64,000 nt of DNA, from positions 19,041-83,040 of the forward strand of contig CAZHGN010000002.1 in assembly GCA_964532155.1 (NCBI GenBank), given 5' to 3'. Below the pieces are notes generated by a model. The model searched no databases. It saw only the letters and a list, made by a program, of their open reading frames with translations, and was not told the DNA's origin. This DNA is from HGM11416 sp964532155. Its GTDB lineage: Bacteria; Bacillota; Clostridia; Christensenellales; Borkfalkiaceae. Shown here piece after piece: positions 24,621-33,496 of the stretch. The position numbers and the translations under genes are program-made. Within the stretch, counting starts at the first letter, position 1; each line of letters opens with the position of its first letter.

Positions 24621-24782
24621 TGCGGCTTTTTAATTAAAACGGATTAAAACGACTTAACCTCAAAAAAAGGATTTTAATTTTTTTGCGGGGGGGCTTAACC
24701 GCGCGGAATAACTTTTTTTCGGCTTTTTTTCAGTAAAAAAGCCTTTTTTTTGCAAAAAAAACGGCGAAGGCGTTTTATAAGG

Positions 24783-24811
24783 TTGAAAAAAAACGCAATA
24801 TATGATATACT
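24783..24811 (+). promoter_or_regulatory. Sigma-A-type promoter for the topoisomerase operon
   Basis: TTGAAA (24783-24788), 17-bp spacer, TATACT (24806-24811), about 22 nt before the GGAGGG ribosome site. Confidence 0.72.
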
Positions 24812-24839
24812 CTAAAAAAATATTACGCGGAGGGTATTT

Positions 24840-26801
24840 ATGGCAAGTCAATATAAGTCCTCTGACATCAAAATACTCGAAGGTCTCGACGCAGTAAGAA
24901 TGCGCCCCGGTATGTACATCGGTACTACCGGTATAAAGGGACTGCATCACATTCTTTGGGAAATAGTCGACAACGCCGTTGACGAAGCGGCGAACGGCTT
25001 TGCCAATAAAATCGTCGTCAAGCTTTACGCCGACGGCTCGGCTTCGGTCGAAGATAACGGTCGCGGTATTCCTATCGACGAGCATCCGACGGCAAAGGTT
25101 TCGGGCGTGGAAGTCGTATTCACTCAGCTCCACGCGGGCGGCAAGTTCGACCACGAAAACTACAACTACTCGGGCGGTTTGCACGGAGTCGGCGCGTCTG
25201 TAACCAACGCTCTTTCCGAATGGCTCAAGGTCGAAGTTTACGACGGCAAAACCACTTACGGAATGGAATTTTCGAGCTATGCGAACAAGCGCGGCAAGAT
25301 CTATTCGGGCGTTCCCAAGGGGCACCTTGCCGACCTCAAGATTAAGACTAAAAAGCGCGGAACGTTCATTCGCTTCAAGCCCGACGCTCGCGTTTTCGAA
25401 ACGGTCGAGTTCAACGACGACATGATAATCAAGCGCCTTCGCGAGCTTGCTTTTTTGAACGAGGGCGTAACCATAGATTTTATCGACGAGCGCATTCCCG
25501 ACGCCGTAAACGAAAAGCATTTTTATTTCAAGGGCGGTATTAAAGATTTCGTCAAGTATTTGAACGAGGGCAAGCGCACTCTTTATCCCGAGCCCATTTA
25601 TCTTTCGGCTGAAAAGGACGATATAAAAATTCAGCTTGCCATTCAGCATAACGACGAGTATACCGAAAACCTTTGCTCTTACGTAAACAACATACCCACG
25701 GGCGAGGGCGGCGAGCACGAAACGGGCTTTAAAACGGGATTTACCACCGTTTTAAACACTTACGCTCAAAACGTTAAGCACGTAAAAGAAAAACTCGTTG
25801 GCGACGACTACCGCGAAGGGCTTACCGTAATTCTTTCGATCAAGATGAAGGACGCCCAGTTCGAAGGGCAAACCAAGACCAAGCTCGGCAACTCCAAGGC
25901 GAACGCCGCCGTTAGAAAAGCGACTATCGAGGGGCTTACCAAACTGCTCGAGGAACGCAAAACCGAACGCATTTTTGCGCTCATCGTCGAAAAGGCGGTC
26001 GGCGCGGCTAAGGTGCGTAGGGCGAGGGCGGACGCAGGCGATCTTATAAGAAAGCAAAACAAGCTCGACGTCAAAAAATTGGTCGGCAAACTTGCTTCTT
26101 GTTCATCGCGCACGGCTGAACTCAACGAACTGTTTATCGTTGAGGGCGATTCGGCGGGCGGCAGCGCCAAGCAGGGCAGGGACAGACAGCATCAAGCCAT
26201 ACTCCCCCTCCGCGGTAAACCGCTCAACGTCGAAAAGAAAAACGTCAAAGAAGTTCTCGAGAACGAGGAAATGCTCTCGCTTATCAGCGCGCTCGGAACG
26301 AATATAGGCAGTGAGTTCGATATCAAAAAACTCAACTACAACAAAGTAATCATTCTTTCGGATGCCGACCAAGACGGTGCGCACATCAGGGCGATTTTAT
26401 TGACTTTTTTCTTCCGCTATATGAAGCCGCTTCTTCTCGAAGGGCACGTTTATATCGGTCAGCCTCCGCTTTACAAGGTATACAAGCGCGATTCCAAAAA
26501 GGAAATAATCGAATACGCTTACGACGACAACGAACTTCAATCGAAGATCGACAAGGTCGGCAGGGGATATTCGCTTCAGCGTTATAAAGGTTTGGGCGAG
26601 ATGAACCCCGAACAGCTTTGGGATACGACTATGAATCCCGAAACGCGTTTGCTTTTGCAAGTTACACTCGAGGACGCCGCCGAGGCGGACAGAATGATAA
26701 CTACGCTTATGGGCGACGCTATCGAAAGCAGAAAGAAATATATTTCCGAATACGCCGATTTCAACAAGGTCGACTCTTTCAAGGAAAAGATCGGTTTTTA
26801 A
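24840..26801 (+). CDS. Type IIA DNA topoisomerase subunit B (GyrB/ParE family)
   Basis: ATPase subunit of a type IIA topoisomerase, 653 residues. GHKL ATPase motifs: EIVDNAVDEA, DNGRGIP and GGLHGVGASVTNALS. Transducer lysine region QTKTKLGN. TOPRIM domain: VEGDSAGGSAKQGRDR, PLRGKPLNVEK and LSDADQDGAHIR with the metal-binding DxD. Then QRYKGLGEMN. The C-terminus ends FKEKIGF rather than the NLDI/NLDV of many GyrB proteins. With a partner lacking the GyrA box, the pair may be topoisomerase IV-like or a second gyrase; sequence alone does not decide. The ATG is preceded by GGAGGG. The A subunit follows after 91 bp. Confidence 0.93.
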   Translation: MASQYKSSDIKILEGLDAVRMRPGMYIGTTGIKGLHHILWEIVDNAVDEAANGFANKIVVKLYADGSASVEDNGRGIPIDEHPTAKVSGVEVVFTQLHAGGKFDHENYNYSGGLHGVGASVTNALSEWLKVEVYDGKTTYGMEFSSYANKRGKIYSGVPKGHLADLKIKTKKRGTFIRFKPDARVFETVEFNDDMIIKRLRELAFLNEGVTIDFIDERIPDAVNEKHFYFKGGIKDFVKYLNEGKRTLYPEPIYLSAEKDDIKIQLAIQHNDEYTENLCSYVNNIPTGEGGEHETGFKTGFTTVLNTYAQNVKHVKEKLVGDDYREGLTVILSIKMKDAQFEGQTKTKLGNSKANAAVRKATIEGLTKLLEERKTERIFALIVEKAVGAAKVRRARADAGDLIRKQNKLDVKKLVGKLASCSSRTAELNELFIVEGDSAGGSAKQGRDRQHQAILPLRGKPLNVEKKNVKEVLENEEMLSLISALGTNIGSEFDIKKLNYNKVIILSDADQDGAHIRAILLTFFFRYMKPLLLEGHVYIGQPPLYKVYKRDSKKEIIEYAYDDNELQSKIDKVGRGYSLQRYKGLGEMNPEQLWDTTMNPETRLLLQVTLEDAAEADRMITTLMGDAIESRKKYISEYADFNKVDSFKEKIGF

Positions 26802-26892
26802 TCGTGCGGCAAAAGGTCGCGGCGCGGCCATTGCGTTTACCTTGCGCGGGTTGTTTAAAGGCGGCGAGGGAACGGATACGGAGGAAAGTTGA

Positions 26893-29349
26893 ATGGATAA
26901 AGACGAAAAGAAAAACGGTATAATAACCGACTCTCTCGAGACGGTTCTTCATAATTGCATGCTCCCGTACGCCGAGTACGTTATACTCGACAGAGCGTTG
27001 CCGAGGGTAGAGGATGGACTCAAACCCGTTCAGCGCAGAATACTCTATTCGATGTACGATCAGGGCATGCTCCCCGACAAGGACTATAAAAAGAGCGCGA
27101 GGGTAGTAGGTGACTGCTTGGCGAAATACCATCCTCACGGCGACACTTCGGTCTACGACGCTATGGTTAGGCTGGCTCAGCCTTTCAACATGCGCGAAAC
27201 GCTCGTTTCCGGTCACGGTAACTTCGGTTCGGTCGACGGCGACAGCGCGGCGGCAATGCGTTATACCGAGGTTAAACTTCAGCCGCTTGCTCTCGAACTT
27301 CTTCGCGATATCGATAAAAATACCGTAAATTGGGATCTCAACTTCGACGATTCGTTAAAAGAACCGGCAACTCTTCCCGGTCGTTTCCCGAACCTCTTGG
27401 TTAACGGCGCTTCGGGTATTGCGGTCGGCCTTGCGACGAACATTCCTCCCCATAATCTCGAAGAGGTTATCGACGGTGCTTGCGCGGTGATAGACAATCC
27501 TAAAATCACCGTGGACGAGCTTATGCAGATTATAAAAGGTCCGGATTTTCCGACGGGCGGCACGGTTGTCGCCGGCGACGAGCTGAGAAAAGCTTACGAA
27601 ACGGGCAAGGGCAAAATCAAAATATATTCCAAAATGACGGTCGAGCGCTTGGAACGCGAAAAACGCGGTTCGGATGCGGACAGGGCGATCGTCGTTACCG
27701 AACTTCCTTATCAAACCAACAAAGCCGCTCTTCTTAAAAAGATTTACGAAATGGCTGAGGCTAATAAGGACGGTTTGGGCGGCATAACCGAAGTGTGCGA
27801 CGAATCGGACAGAACGGGCATGCGTGCCGTTATTAAAATCCGCAAGGGCGTGGATGCCGATAAAATTATCGCTTCGCTCAATAAAAACAGCGGACTTATG
27901 GCTTCGTTCGGCATAAACATGGTAGCCATTGCCGATGGCAAACCCCAACAAATGGGGCTTAAACAACTTTTGTCGTATTATGTCGAATATCAAAGGTCGG
28001 TCGTTCTTCGCAGAACGGAATTCGACCTCGAGCGTGCACTCGAACGCGCACACATACTCGAAGGTTTGATTATCGCCGTAACCAATATCGACGAAGTAAT
28101 ACGGATAATAAAGAGCTCGGCGGATACCGCCGCCGCGCGCGCAAACCTTTGCGAGGCTTTCGCGCTTACCGAAAAGCAGGCGCAAGCCGTTCTCGATTTA
28201 AGGCTTGCAAGACTCACTAAACTGGAGGTTACGAGCCTTCAAAACGAGCTTAAAGAACTTAAAGAACGCATCGAGTATCTTCAAAAGGTTGCGGCAAGCA
28301 AGAGAATGCAGTTCACCATCGTCAAGAACGAAATGCGTGAAATCAAAAAGAAATACGGCAATCCTCGCCGCACCGTTATCGTCGGAGGGGAGCAAGATAT
28401 ATCGGTCGAATGCTTTAACGACAATCGTCCGCCCGAACTTTGCTATATCGGCGTTTCGGCAGACGGGCTCGTGCGTAAGCTTAAAACCGACGAATACAAA
28501 AAGATACTTACCGCCAAAAAACCCGAGCGGCGCGATATTTTCGCTTGCGGCACTATGGCAAACAGCAGACAAACGCTGTTCTTCTTTACCAACTTCGGCA
28601 ATTGCTACAAGCTCGAAACCGAGCTCGTGCCTTGGTCGAAGGGTAAACAACTCGACGGCGTGCGCTTCGATCAAATTTGCAAAAAGGCGGGTTCCGAAAA
28701 GCCCGTCGCACTATTTTCGGTCGACGACGAGGCTCAAGGCAAGCTGATTTTCTTCACTAAGGACGGAGCGGTAAAACTTTCCCCGTGGGACGATTATTTC
28801 ACGGCGAAAAGTCCGTTTGCCGCGCTTAAGCTTAAGGACGGCGACGAACTCGTTGCCGTTGAAGCATACCGCAGCGGCTCGCAAATGTTCTTTGCGACTA
28901 AAAAGGGTATTTGTCTTTATGCCGACGGCGACGTTCCCGAACAAGGCAGAGTTGCAGGCGGCGTAAAAGGCATTGCGATTGCCGATGGCGACGAGGTCGT
29001 TTATGCCGCTCAGGTAGACGATGACTTTAACGGAGAAATCTTCGTTGCAACGAGTTTCGGAACGTTCAAGCGCGTTATTTTGGGCACTATAAATAAACTT
29101 TCAAGGGCACGCAAGGGAGTCAAGCTCGTCGAACTTGGCGATCCCTCTAACGGCGAATGCGTCGTTTACGTAAAATGGCTGGCGGGCGGCGAACGCTTCG
29201 ACTTCGCTATTTTCGATAGGTTGGGTACCGTGTACTACGCAGATAGTTCTAAGGTCGCGGTTGAAAACAGAACTACCAAAGGGAAACAGTTACCCGGATT
29301 AGGCGTTTGCCAGCCGGAAAGATTGTTTCCCGTTGCCAGGCAACGCTGA
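26893..29349 (+). CDS. Type IIA DNA topoisomerase subunit A (GyrA/ParC family)
   Basis: Breakage-reunion subunit, 818 residues. The winged-helix region contains YHPHGDTSVYDAMVRLAQPF, the quinolone-determining stretch with Thr at the E. coli Ser83 position. The catalytic tyrosine is in AMRYTEV (Y124). GASGIAVGLATNIPPHN and the coiled-coil/leucine segment AVLDLRLARLTKLE follow. The C-terminal part (from about 500) is a beta-pinwheel with repeated blades (GVSADGLVRKL, FFFTNFGNCYKL, FFTKDGAVKL), but no Gln-Arg-Arg-Gly-Gly-type GyrA box is visible. This points to ParC-like relaxation/decatenation rather than DNA wrapping, though it is not proof. GGAGG lies upstream. Confidence 0.92.
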   Translation: MDKDEKKNGIITDSLETVLHNCMLPYAEYVILDRALPRVEDGLKPVQRRILYSMYDQGMLPDKDYKKSARVVGDCLAKYHPHGDTSVYDAMVRLAQPFNMRETLVSGHGNFGSVDGDSAAAMRYTEVKLQPLALELLRDIDKNTVNWDLNFDDSLKEPATLPGRFPNLLVNGASGIAVGLATNIPPHNLEEVIDGACAVIDNPKITVDELMQIIKGPDFPTGGTVVAGDELRKAYETGKGKIKIYSKMTVERLEREKRGSDADRAIVVTELPYQTNKAALLKKIYEMAEANKDGLGGITEVCDESDRTGMRAVIKIRKGVDADKIIASLNKNSGLMASFGINMVAIADGKPQQMGLKQLLSYYVEYQRSVVLRRTEFDLERALERAHILEGLIIAVTNIDEVIRIIKSSADTAAARANLCEAFALTEKQAQAVLDLRLARLTKLEVTSLQNELKELKERIEYLQKVAASKRMQFTIVKNEMREIKKKYGNPRRTVIVGGEQDISVECFNDNRPPELCYIGVSADGLVRKLKTDEYKKILTAKKPERRDIFACGTMANSRQTLFFFTNFGNCYKLETELVPWSKGKQLDGVRFDQICKKAGSEKPVALFSVDDEAQGKLIFFTKDGAVKLSPWDDYFTAKSPFAALKLKDGDELVAVEAYRSGSQMFFATKKGICLYADGDVPEQGRVAGGVKGIAIADGDEVVYAAQVDDDFNGEIFVATSFGTFKRVILGTINKLSRARKGVKLVELGDPSNGECVVYVKWLAGGERFDFAIFDRLGTVYYADSSKVAVENRTTKGKQLPGLGVCQPERLFPVARQR

Positions 29350-30061
29350 CTTACTTAAAGCCGCAAGGCGGAAGAAAAACGGCGAGTGTGATAAGCCGAA
29401 AGCGGAGGCAGTGCGCGAGCCTTTTAAGGAAGACGTCGCAACCGAAGACAAACCTTTTGCAGAAGAAGTCGATATCGAAGACGAACGCGCACAGGACGGT
29501 AACGTTGCGACTGAAAGTAACGAATCTTTTATAGACCAACCTTTTGCAGAAGAAGTCGAACCTATGCCAAGCGCGCCGATCGAAGAAAACGACGACGGCG
29601 AGCAAGAGTCTATACGAAAAATTATCGGACTAAAAGAGAGATTGATTGCCGAAGTGCGCGCGCTCTACAACGCAAGTCTTGCTAAAAGCGGATTCGGTGG
29701 CGGTGTGGACGCCGTTGCCGACGATTTGGCAGTATATATTGCACGCTCTATCGGGCGGCTGAAAAACGACGGCGAAAGGGAGGGTGTTCCCGGTAAACTT
29801 TTCGCAAAGCTTATGGCGACCGCATTTTCGGAATGCAAAGATTTTTACAATAGCGGCGAACAGATAAAACTGCCGCTTGCCGCAAAAATTACGGTTGCGC
29901 TCGATATACATTCGGGGGGCAAGCGTACCGCGCGGCTATGCGATACGATATACGAAATATTTAAAGAAGCGGCTTCGCTTATATGCGGAGACGAATTACG
30001 GGCGAAGGAGTTGATCGGCGATTTATTATCGTTCGTCGTCGGTCAAGGTATAAAAACATAA
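29333..30061 (+). CDS. Uncharacterised acidic protein downstream of topoisomerase A
   Basis: I do not recognise this 242-residue protein. Residues 1-100 are highly acidic and low in complexity, with two copies of PFAEEV (encoded by a near-identical DNA stretch) plus a variant PFKEDV, and are probably disordered. The rest looks helical and soluble (IRKIIGLKERLIAEVRALY, VDAVADDLAVYIARSIGRLK and onward), without membrane segments. The TTG start at 29333 overlaps the topoisomerase stop by 17 nt inside a perfect palindrome CGTTGCC-a-GGCAACG; GTG 29411 or ATG 29563 are alternatives. It abuts the following kinase-like gene, with nothing between, so the four genes probably form one operon. Confidence 0.6.
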   Translation: MPGNADLLKAARRKKNGECDKPKAEAVREPFKEDVATEDKPFAEEVDIEDERAQDGNVATESNESFIDQPFAEEVEPMPSAPIEENDDGEQESIRKIIGLKERLIAEVRALYNASLAKSGFGGGVDAVADDLAVYIARSIGRLKNDGEREGVPGKLFAKLMATAFSECKDFYNSGEQIKLPLAAKITVALDIHSGGKRTARLCDTIYEIFKEAASLICGDELRAKELIGDLLSFVVGQGIKT

Positions 30062-30613
30062 ATGAAAAAATATTTCAGAATTTCAATCACGGGCGATCTC
30101 GGTAGCGGAAAATCCACCGTTGCCGACAAGCTTGCCGAGCGATTCGGCGTCGAGCATGTAACTCTCGGAACCATTCAGCGCGCCAAAGCCGCCGAGTTCG
30201 GAATGGATACATGCCAATTCAACCAGTTTATCGAGGGTAAGCCCGAGTACGACAAGGTATTCGACGATTACCAAACGGCGTACGAACATAAAGAGGGCGG
30301 TTTTATCATCGATTCGCGACTGGGCTTTTTCTTCGTGCCGTCGACGTTCAGCTTTTATTTGTCTGCCGATCCGCACGTTGCCGCCGAAAGAATCGTCGCC
30401 GCACAGCGTTCCAACGAGCGTTATAAAAGCGTGGACGACGCGGTTGAACGCATAGAGGAGCGCAGAGCGAGCGAGCGCAGACGTTTTAAGGATTTTTACG
30501 GCGTCGATATTCTCGATATGTCCAACTACGACTGTGTGATCGACACCACAGATCTCACCGTCGACGAGGTTGCCGAAAAAATGATCGCCGCTTACGAGGC
30601 AAGCGAAGACTAA
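30062..30613 (+). CDS. Cytidylate-kinase-like P-loop protein
   Basis: A 183-residue nucleoside/nucleotide kinase fold of the AAA_18/cytidylate-kinase-like family. It has Walker A ITGDLGSGKSTVADKLAERF, a strand FIIDSRLGFFFVP that provides the substrate-side Asp/Arg, and a lid-like Arg-rich helix IEERRASERRRFKDFYG. The C-terminal DCVIDTTDLTVDEVAEKM matches the ending of CMP kinases. Typical Cmk is about 220 residues with a GTTVFPDA-type site I do not see, so the acceptor may not be CMP. It immediately follows the acidic protein gene without spacing. Confidence 0.75.
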   Translation: MKKYFRISITGDLGSGKSTVADKLAERFGVEHVTLGTIQRAKAAEFGMDTCQFNQFIEGKPEYDKVFDDYQTAYEHKEGGFIIDSRLGFFFVPSTFSFYLSADPHVAAERIVAAQRSNERYKSVDDAVERIEERRASERRRFKDFYGVDILDMSNYDCVIDTTDLTVDEVAEKMIAAYEASED

Positions 30614-30792
30614 GCTAAATCGTTTTTGTTTGCGTGCGGAAAAGCATTTTCAAACCAATCGCAAAACATCGTGCGAAGACTTTTGGGCGTGCGTAAAAAG
30701 CGTTAGGGGTAAAGCCGCTATCGCCACGTTAATTTTGGAAACAATAACAATAAATAAAGTATAAAAGCGCGTAAGCGCTATGGAGGATTACT

Positions 30793-32361
30793 ATGCATTG
30801 GGCAGAAAAGCTTGCAAGAGAAATAATCGAGAGAAAGCCTAATAAAGAGGAATATGTTTGCGCCGCGGGAATAAGCCCGTCCGGTTCGGTACATATCGGC
30901 AACTTCCGCGACGTCGTAACCAGTTATTACGTCGTTCGCGCACTGCAAAAGCTCGGCAAAAAAGCCCGCCTTTTGTTTTCGTGGGACGAGTTTGACAGAC
31001 TGAGAAAGGTTCCGTCCAACATCGCCGCAATTACCGACGGGTTCGAAAAATATCTTGGCATGCCTTACGCCGAAATACCCGATCCGCACGGCGAATACGC
31101 TTCTTACGCAGAGTATAACGAAAAGGAGTTCGAGCGTTCTTTGGACGAGCTCGACATTCAGCCCGACTATCGTTATCAAGCCAAGGAATACACTTCTAAC
31201 CGTTACGCGGAAGGAATCGTATACGCGCTCAAAAACAGAAAGCGCATTTACGACATACTTTTAAAGTATAAAACGCAAGAGGAGAACGAGGACGAGCGTG
31301 AAAAATACGCGCCCGTAAACGTTTACTGCTCGTGCTGCCATAAGGACGTTACCGAGGTTATCGACGTATCGGACGACGGCGAAACGCTTACCTATCGTTG
31401 CAAACTTTGCGGCAAGGAAGAAAGCGTAAACGTTCGCACTTACGGTCACGTCAAGCTCGTATGGAAGGTCGATTGGCCTATGCGTTGGGGCGTCGAGGGC
31501 GTTGACTTCGAACCGGGCGGAATAGACCATGCGGCGGCAAGCGGAAGCTACGTCGTTGCATCCGACGTCGCTAAAAACATTTTCGGAATAGAACCGCCAC
31601 TTTTTCAGGGTTACGGCTGGCTGTCCATAGCGGGATTGGGCGACATGCATTCGTCCACAGGTAACAACATCACGCCCGAAGCCGTTTTAAGGGTTTACGA
31701 ACCGGATATGGTGCGTTGGCTGTTTGCCAAATACGCGCCCGAAGCAGGCTTTGCGTTCAATTTCGACGATACCATCATTCGCCATTACAGCGAGTTTGAC
31801 AAAGGGCTCGAAAGTTATAAGCGCGGCGAAACGGACGAGTATAATACTTCGGTATACGACTATTGCATGCTCGGCGGCAAGGATTCTTGCTCCAAGGTGC
31901 CTTTCGGCGTGCTCGCGTCGGTTGCGACCATCGTGGACTTTAATCCGCAGGCAGTGGGCGAAATGCTTAAAAAAATCGGAGTCGAGTTCGGCAAAGCCGA
32001 CGAAGAGCGATTGCTCCGCGTTAAAAATTGGATAACCTGCCACCAGCCCGGCAAGCTGTTCAAGCTTCTTCCCGAAAAGAACGTCGCTTTCTACGACGGG
32101 CTCGAGGATGGCGACAAGGCGCTTATCAAAGCCCTTCACGATTATGTTGCCGAGAACGATTTTGACGAAAAGGGCATTCAGAGTTATTTGTACGAAATAA
32201 TTAACGATCCCGCTTGCACTAAAAAGGAAAACATGGCTCGCCAAATGAAGGCGTTCAAGGTGTTGTATAACGTTCTCTTCGGTCAAGATAACGGCCCGAG
32301 ACTTTATTTGTTCCTTTCGGCGGTAGATAAGGCTCAATACTTGCCCTTGCTCGAATTTTAA
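30793..32361 (+). CDS. lysK: Class I lysyl-tRNA synthetase
   Basis: Charges tRNA-Lys using a Rossmann-fold class I catalytic core, unrelated to the usual bacterial class II LysS. The 522-residue protein starts with HWAEKLAREII, has the HIGH-type motif PSGSVHIGNFRD (about residue 30), and an internal zinc ribbon with CSCC and CKLC (about 177-217). GGIDHAAASGSY and YGWLSIAGLGDMHSSTGNNITP follow. The KMSKS position reads DMHSSTGNN (about residues 283-291) and lacks both lysines expected in KMSSSKGN, so catalytic chemistry at that loop may differ. GGAGG precedes the ATG. Class I LysRS is mainly archaeal but is known in some bacteria. Confidence 0.9.
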   Translation: MHWAEKLAREIIERKPNKEEYVCAAGISPSGSVHIGNFRDVVTSYYVVRALQKLGKKARLLFSWDEFDRLRKVPSNIAAITDGFEKYLGMPYAEIPDPHGEYASYAEYNEKEFERSLDELDIQPDYRYQAKEYTSNRYAEGIVYALKNRKRIYDILLKYKTQEENEDEREKYAPVNVYCSCCHKDVTEVIDVSDDGETLTYRCKLCGKEESVNVRTYGHVKLVWKVDWPMRWGVEGVDFEPGGIDHAAASGSYVVASDVAKNIFGIEPPLFQGYGWLSIAGLGDMHSSTGNNITPEAVLRVYEPDMVRWLFAKYAPEAGFAFNFDDTIIRHYSEFDKGLESYKRGETDEYNTSVYDYCMLGGKDSCSKVPFGVLASVATIVDFNPQAVGEMLKKIGVEFGKADEERLLRVKNWITCHQPGKLFKLLPEKNVAFYDGLEDGDKALIKALHDYVAENDFDEKGIQSYLYEIINDPACTKKENMARQMKAFKVLYNVLFGQDNGPRLYLFLSAVDKAQYLPLLEF

Positions 32362-32396
32362 TTGCGAGTAAAATATCGTCGTAGGCGCTAAAGATA

Positions 32397-32447
32397 AAGC
32401 GGCGGTTAATTCCAAGCGGCGGTTAAGTCCAAGTGGCGGTTTAGCCG
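32397..32447 (+). repeat. Three tandem 17-bp repeats
   Basis: Units AAGCGGCGGTTAATTCC (32397-32413), AAGCGGCGGTTAAGTCC (32414-32430) and AAGTGGCGGTTTAGCCG (32431-32447). Further on, CGGTT-ataaa-AACCG and GCGGTG-taaatcg-GCACCGC can form hairpins. Function unknown. Confidence 0.65.
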
Positions 32448-32545
32448 AAAGACGTGAACAGGGCGGCGGTTATAAAAACCGCGTAGGGTAGCGGTGTAAA
32501 TCGGCACCGCAAAACGATAGCGCAAAAGCGTTAAACAGCGATATA

Positions 32546-32585
32546 AAAGGCATTCCGAACGCAAACGACGGAACGCCTTTTTTTT
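32546..32585 (+). terminator. Intrinsic terminator after lysK
   Basis: AAAGGCATTCCG, loop, CGGAACGCCTTT followed by TTTTT; one internal mismatch. Confidence 0.85.
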
Positions 32586-32603
32586 CGTCCGATTTTCTCT
32601 TAA

Positions 32604-32629
32604 TTCGACTGAGAGACCGGGTATATAAT
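32604..32629 (+). promoter_or_regulatory. Putative spoIIG promoter with Spo0A-box-like site
   Basis: TATAAT at 32624-32629 ends only 6 nt before the ATG of spoIIGA, so transcription would begin at or next to the start codon. TTCGACT (32604-32610) matches six of seven bases of the inverted 0A box TTCGACA and lies where Spo0A binds in known spoIIG promoters. No good -35 hexamer is seen at 17 bp, as expected of an activator-dependent promoter. Confidence 0.5.
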
Positions 32630-32635
32630 GCCGTT

Positions 32636-33478
32636 ATGAACGTTTACGTCGAATACGCCGTCGTTGACAATTTCGTAATGGATTATTTGCTGTTAAAGCT
32701 TGCGGCGCTTGGCGGCGGTGTGAAAAGCAGTGTTAAAAAGCGAGTGCTCGGCGCATTGTTCGGAACGGTCGTCGCCGTATATTTGCCGCTGTTTAACGCA
32801 GATAACCTAACGTTAATAGTAATAAAAGCGGTTACGGCGGCGTTAATGGTGTATTTTTCGTGCGAGTGCGGAGGAGTGAGGGCGTATTTTGCTCGGCTTG
32901 CAATTTTTTTGTGTTTTACGGCGCTTTTCGGCGGCTTGCTGTTCGGTATATGTACGGCGCTCGGCTACGACTACGATTTTTTTACCAATTCCGTTTCGGG
33001 CGATTTTTTGCTTGCGCCCGCCGTTGTCGGCGGCGTGCTCGTTTACGGCGTTTGCTATTATTTTTGCAAACTGTTTTTAAAGCGAAAAATCGTCGAACCA
33101 TTTTTACGGAGTTGCATTATCAAATCGTGCGGGCAGACCGTTTGCGCGGTTGGCTTTATCGACAGCGGCAACTCCCTTACCGCATCCGATCTGTGCGGCG
33201 TATGCGTTGCGGATAAAACGCTTGCCGATTATCTTTTAAAAAGCCGAACCGTTTGCGGCAAATGCGAAAAGACGTTTTTTCAAACGGCGGCGGGCGGCTC
33301 GGTTATGTGGGTTTACACGGTAGACGAATTGACCGTCATAAATGGCAAAAAACAAAATATAATATATAAAGCGAAGATAGGCGTGCCCGATTGTCCGATA
33401 GGTTTCGGCGGCGAATATTCGCTATTGCTTCCGGCAAGCTATGCGTTTTCGGATAGCGGCACTAACGATGAAAAATAA
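32636..33478 (+). CDS. spoIIGA: SpoIIGA, pro-sigma-E processing aspartic protease
   Basis: Membrane-bound protease that cleaves the pro-sequence from sigma-E in the mother cell after septation. The 280-residue protein begins MNVYVEYAVVDNFVMDYLLL, has about five hydrophobic segments in residues 10-145, and a cytoplasmic aspartic-protease domain with the catalytic FIDSGNSL (D176). Near the C-terminus GFGGEYSLLLPA matches the family ending. It sits 18 bp upstream of sigE, the universal order. There is no ribosome site before the ATG, and the -10 box is almost adjacent, so the mRNA may be leaderless. Confidence 0.9.
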   Translation: MNVYVEYAVVDNFVMDYLLLKLAALGGGVKSSVKKRVLGALFGTVVAVYLPLFNADNLTLIVIKAVTAALMVYFSCECGGVRAYFARLAIFLCFTALFGGLLFGICTALGYDYDFFTNSVSGDFLLAPAVVGGVLVYGVCYYFCKLFLKRKIVEPFLRSCIIKSCGQTVCAVGFIDSGNSLTASDLCGVCVADKTLADYLLKSRTVCGKCEKTFFQTAAGGSVMWVYTVDELTVINGKKQNIIYKAKIGVPDCPIGFGGEYSLLLPASYAFSDSGTNDEK

Positions 33479-33496
33479 ACCGCAGGCGGTGGGAAG

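Noticed and set aside
24660..25718. 352-codon minus-strand frame
   Set aside because: It overlaps the topoisomerase B gene and its promoter and has no recognisable motif.
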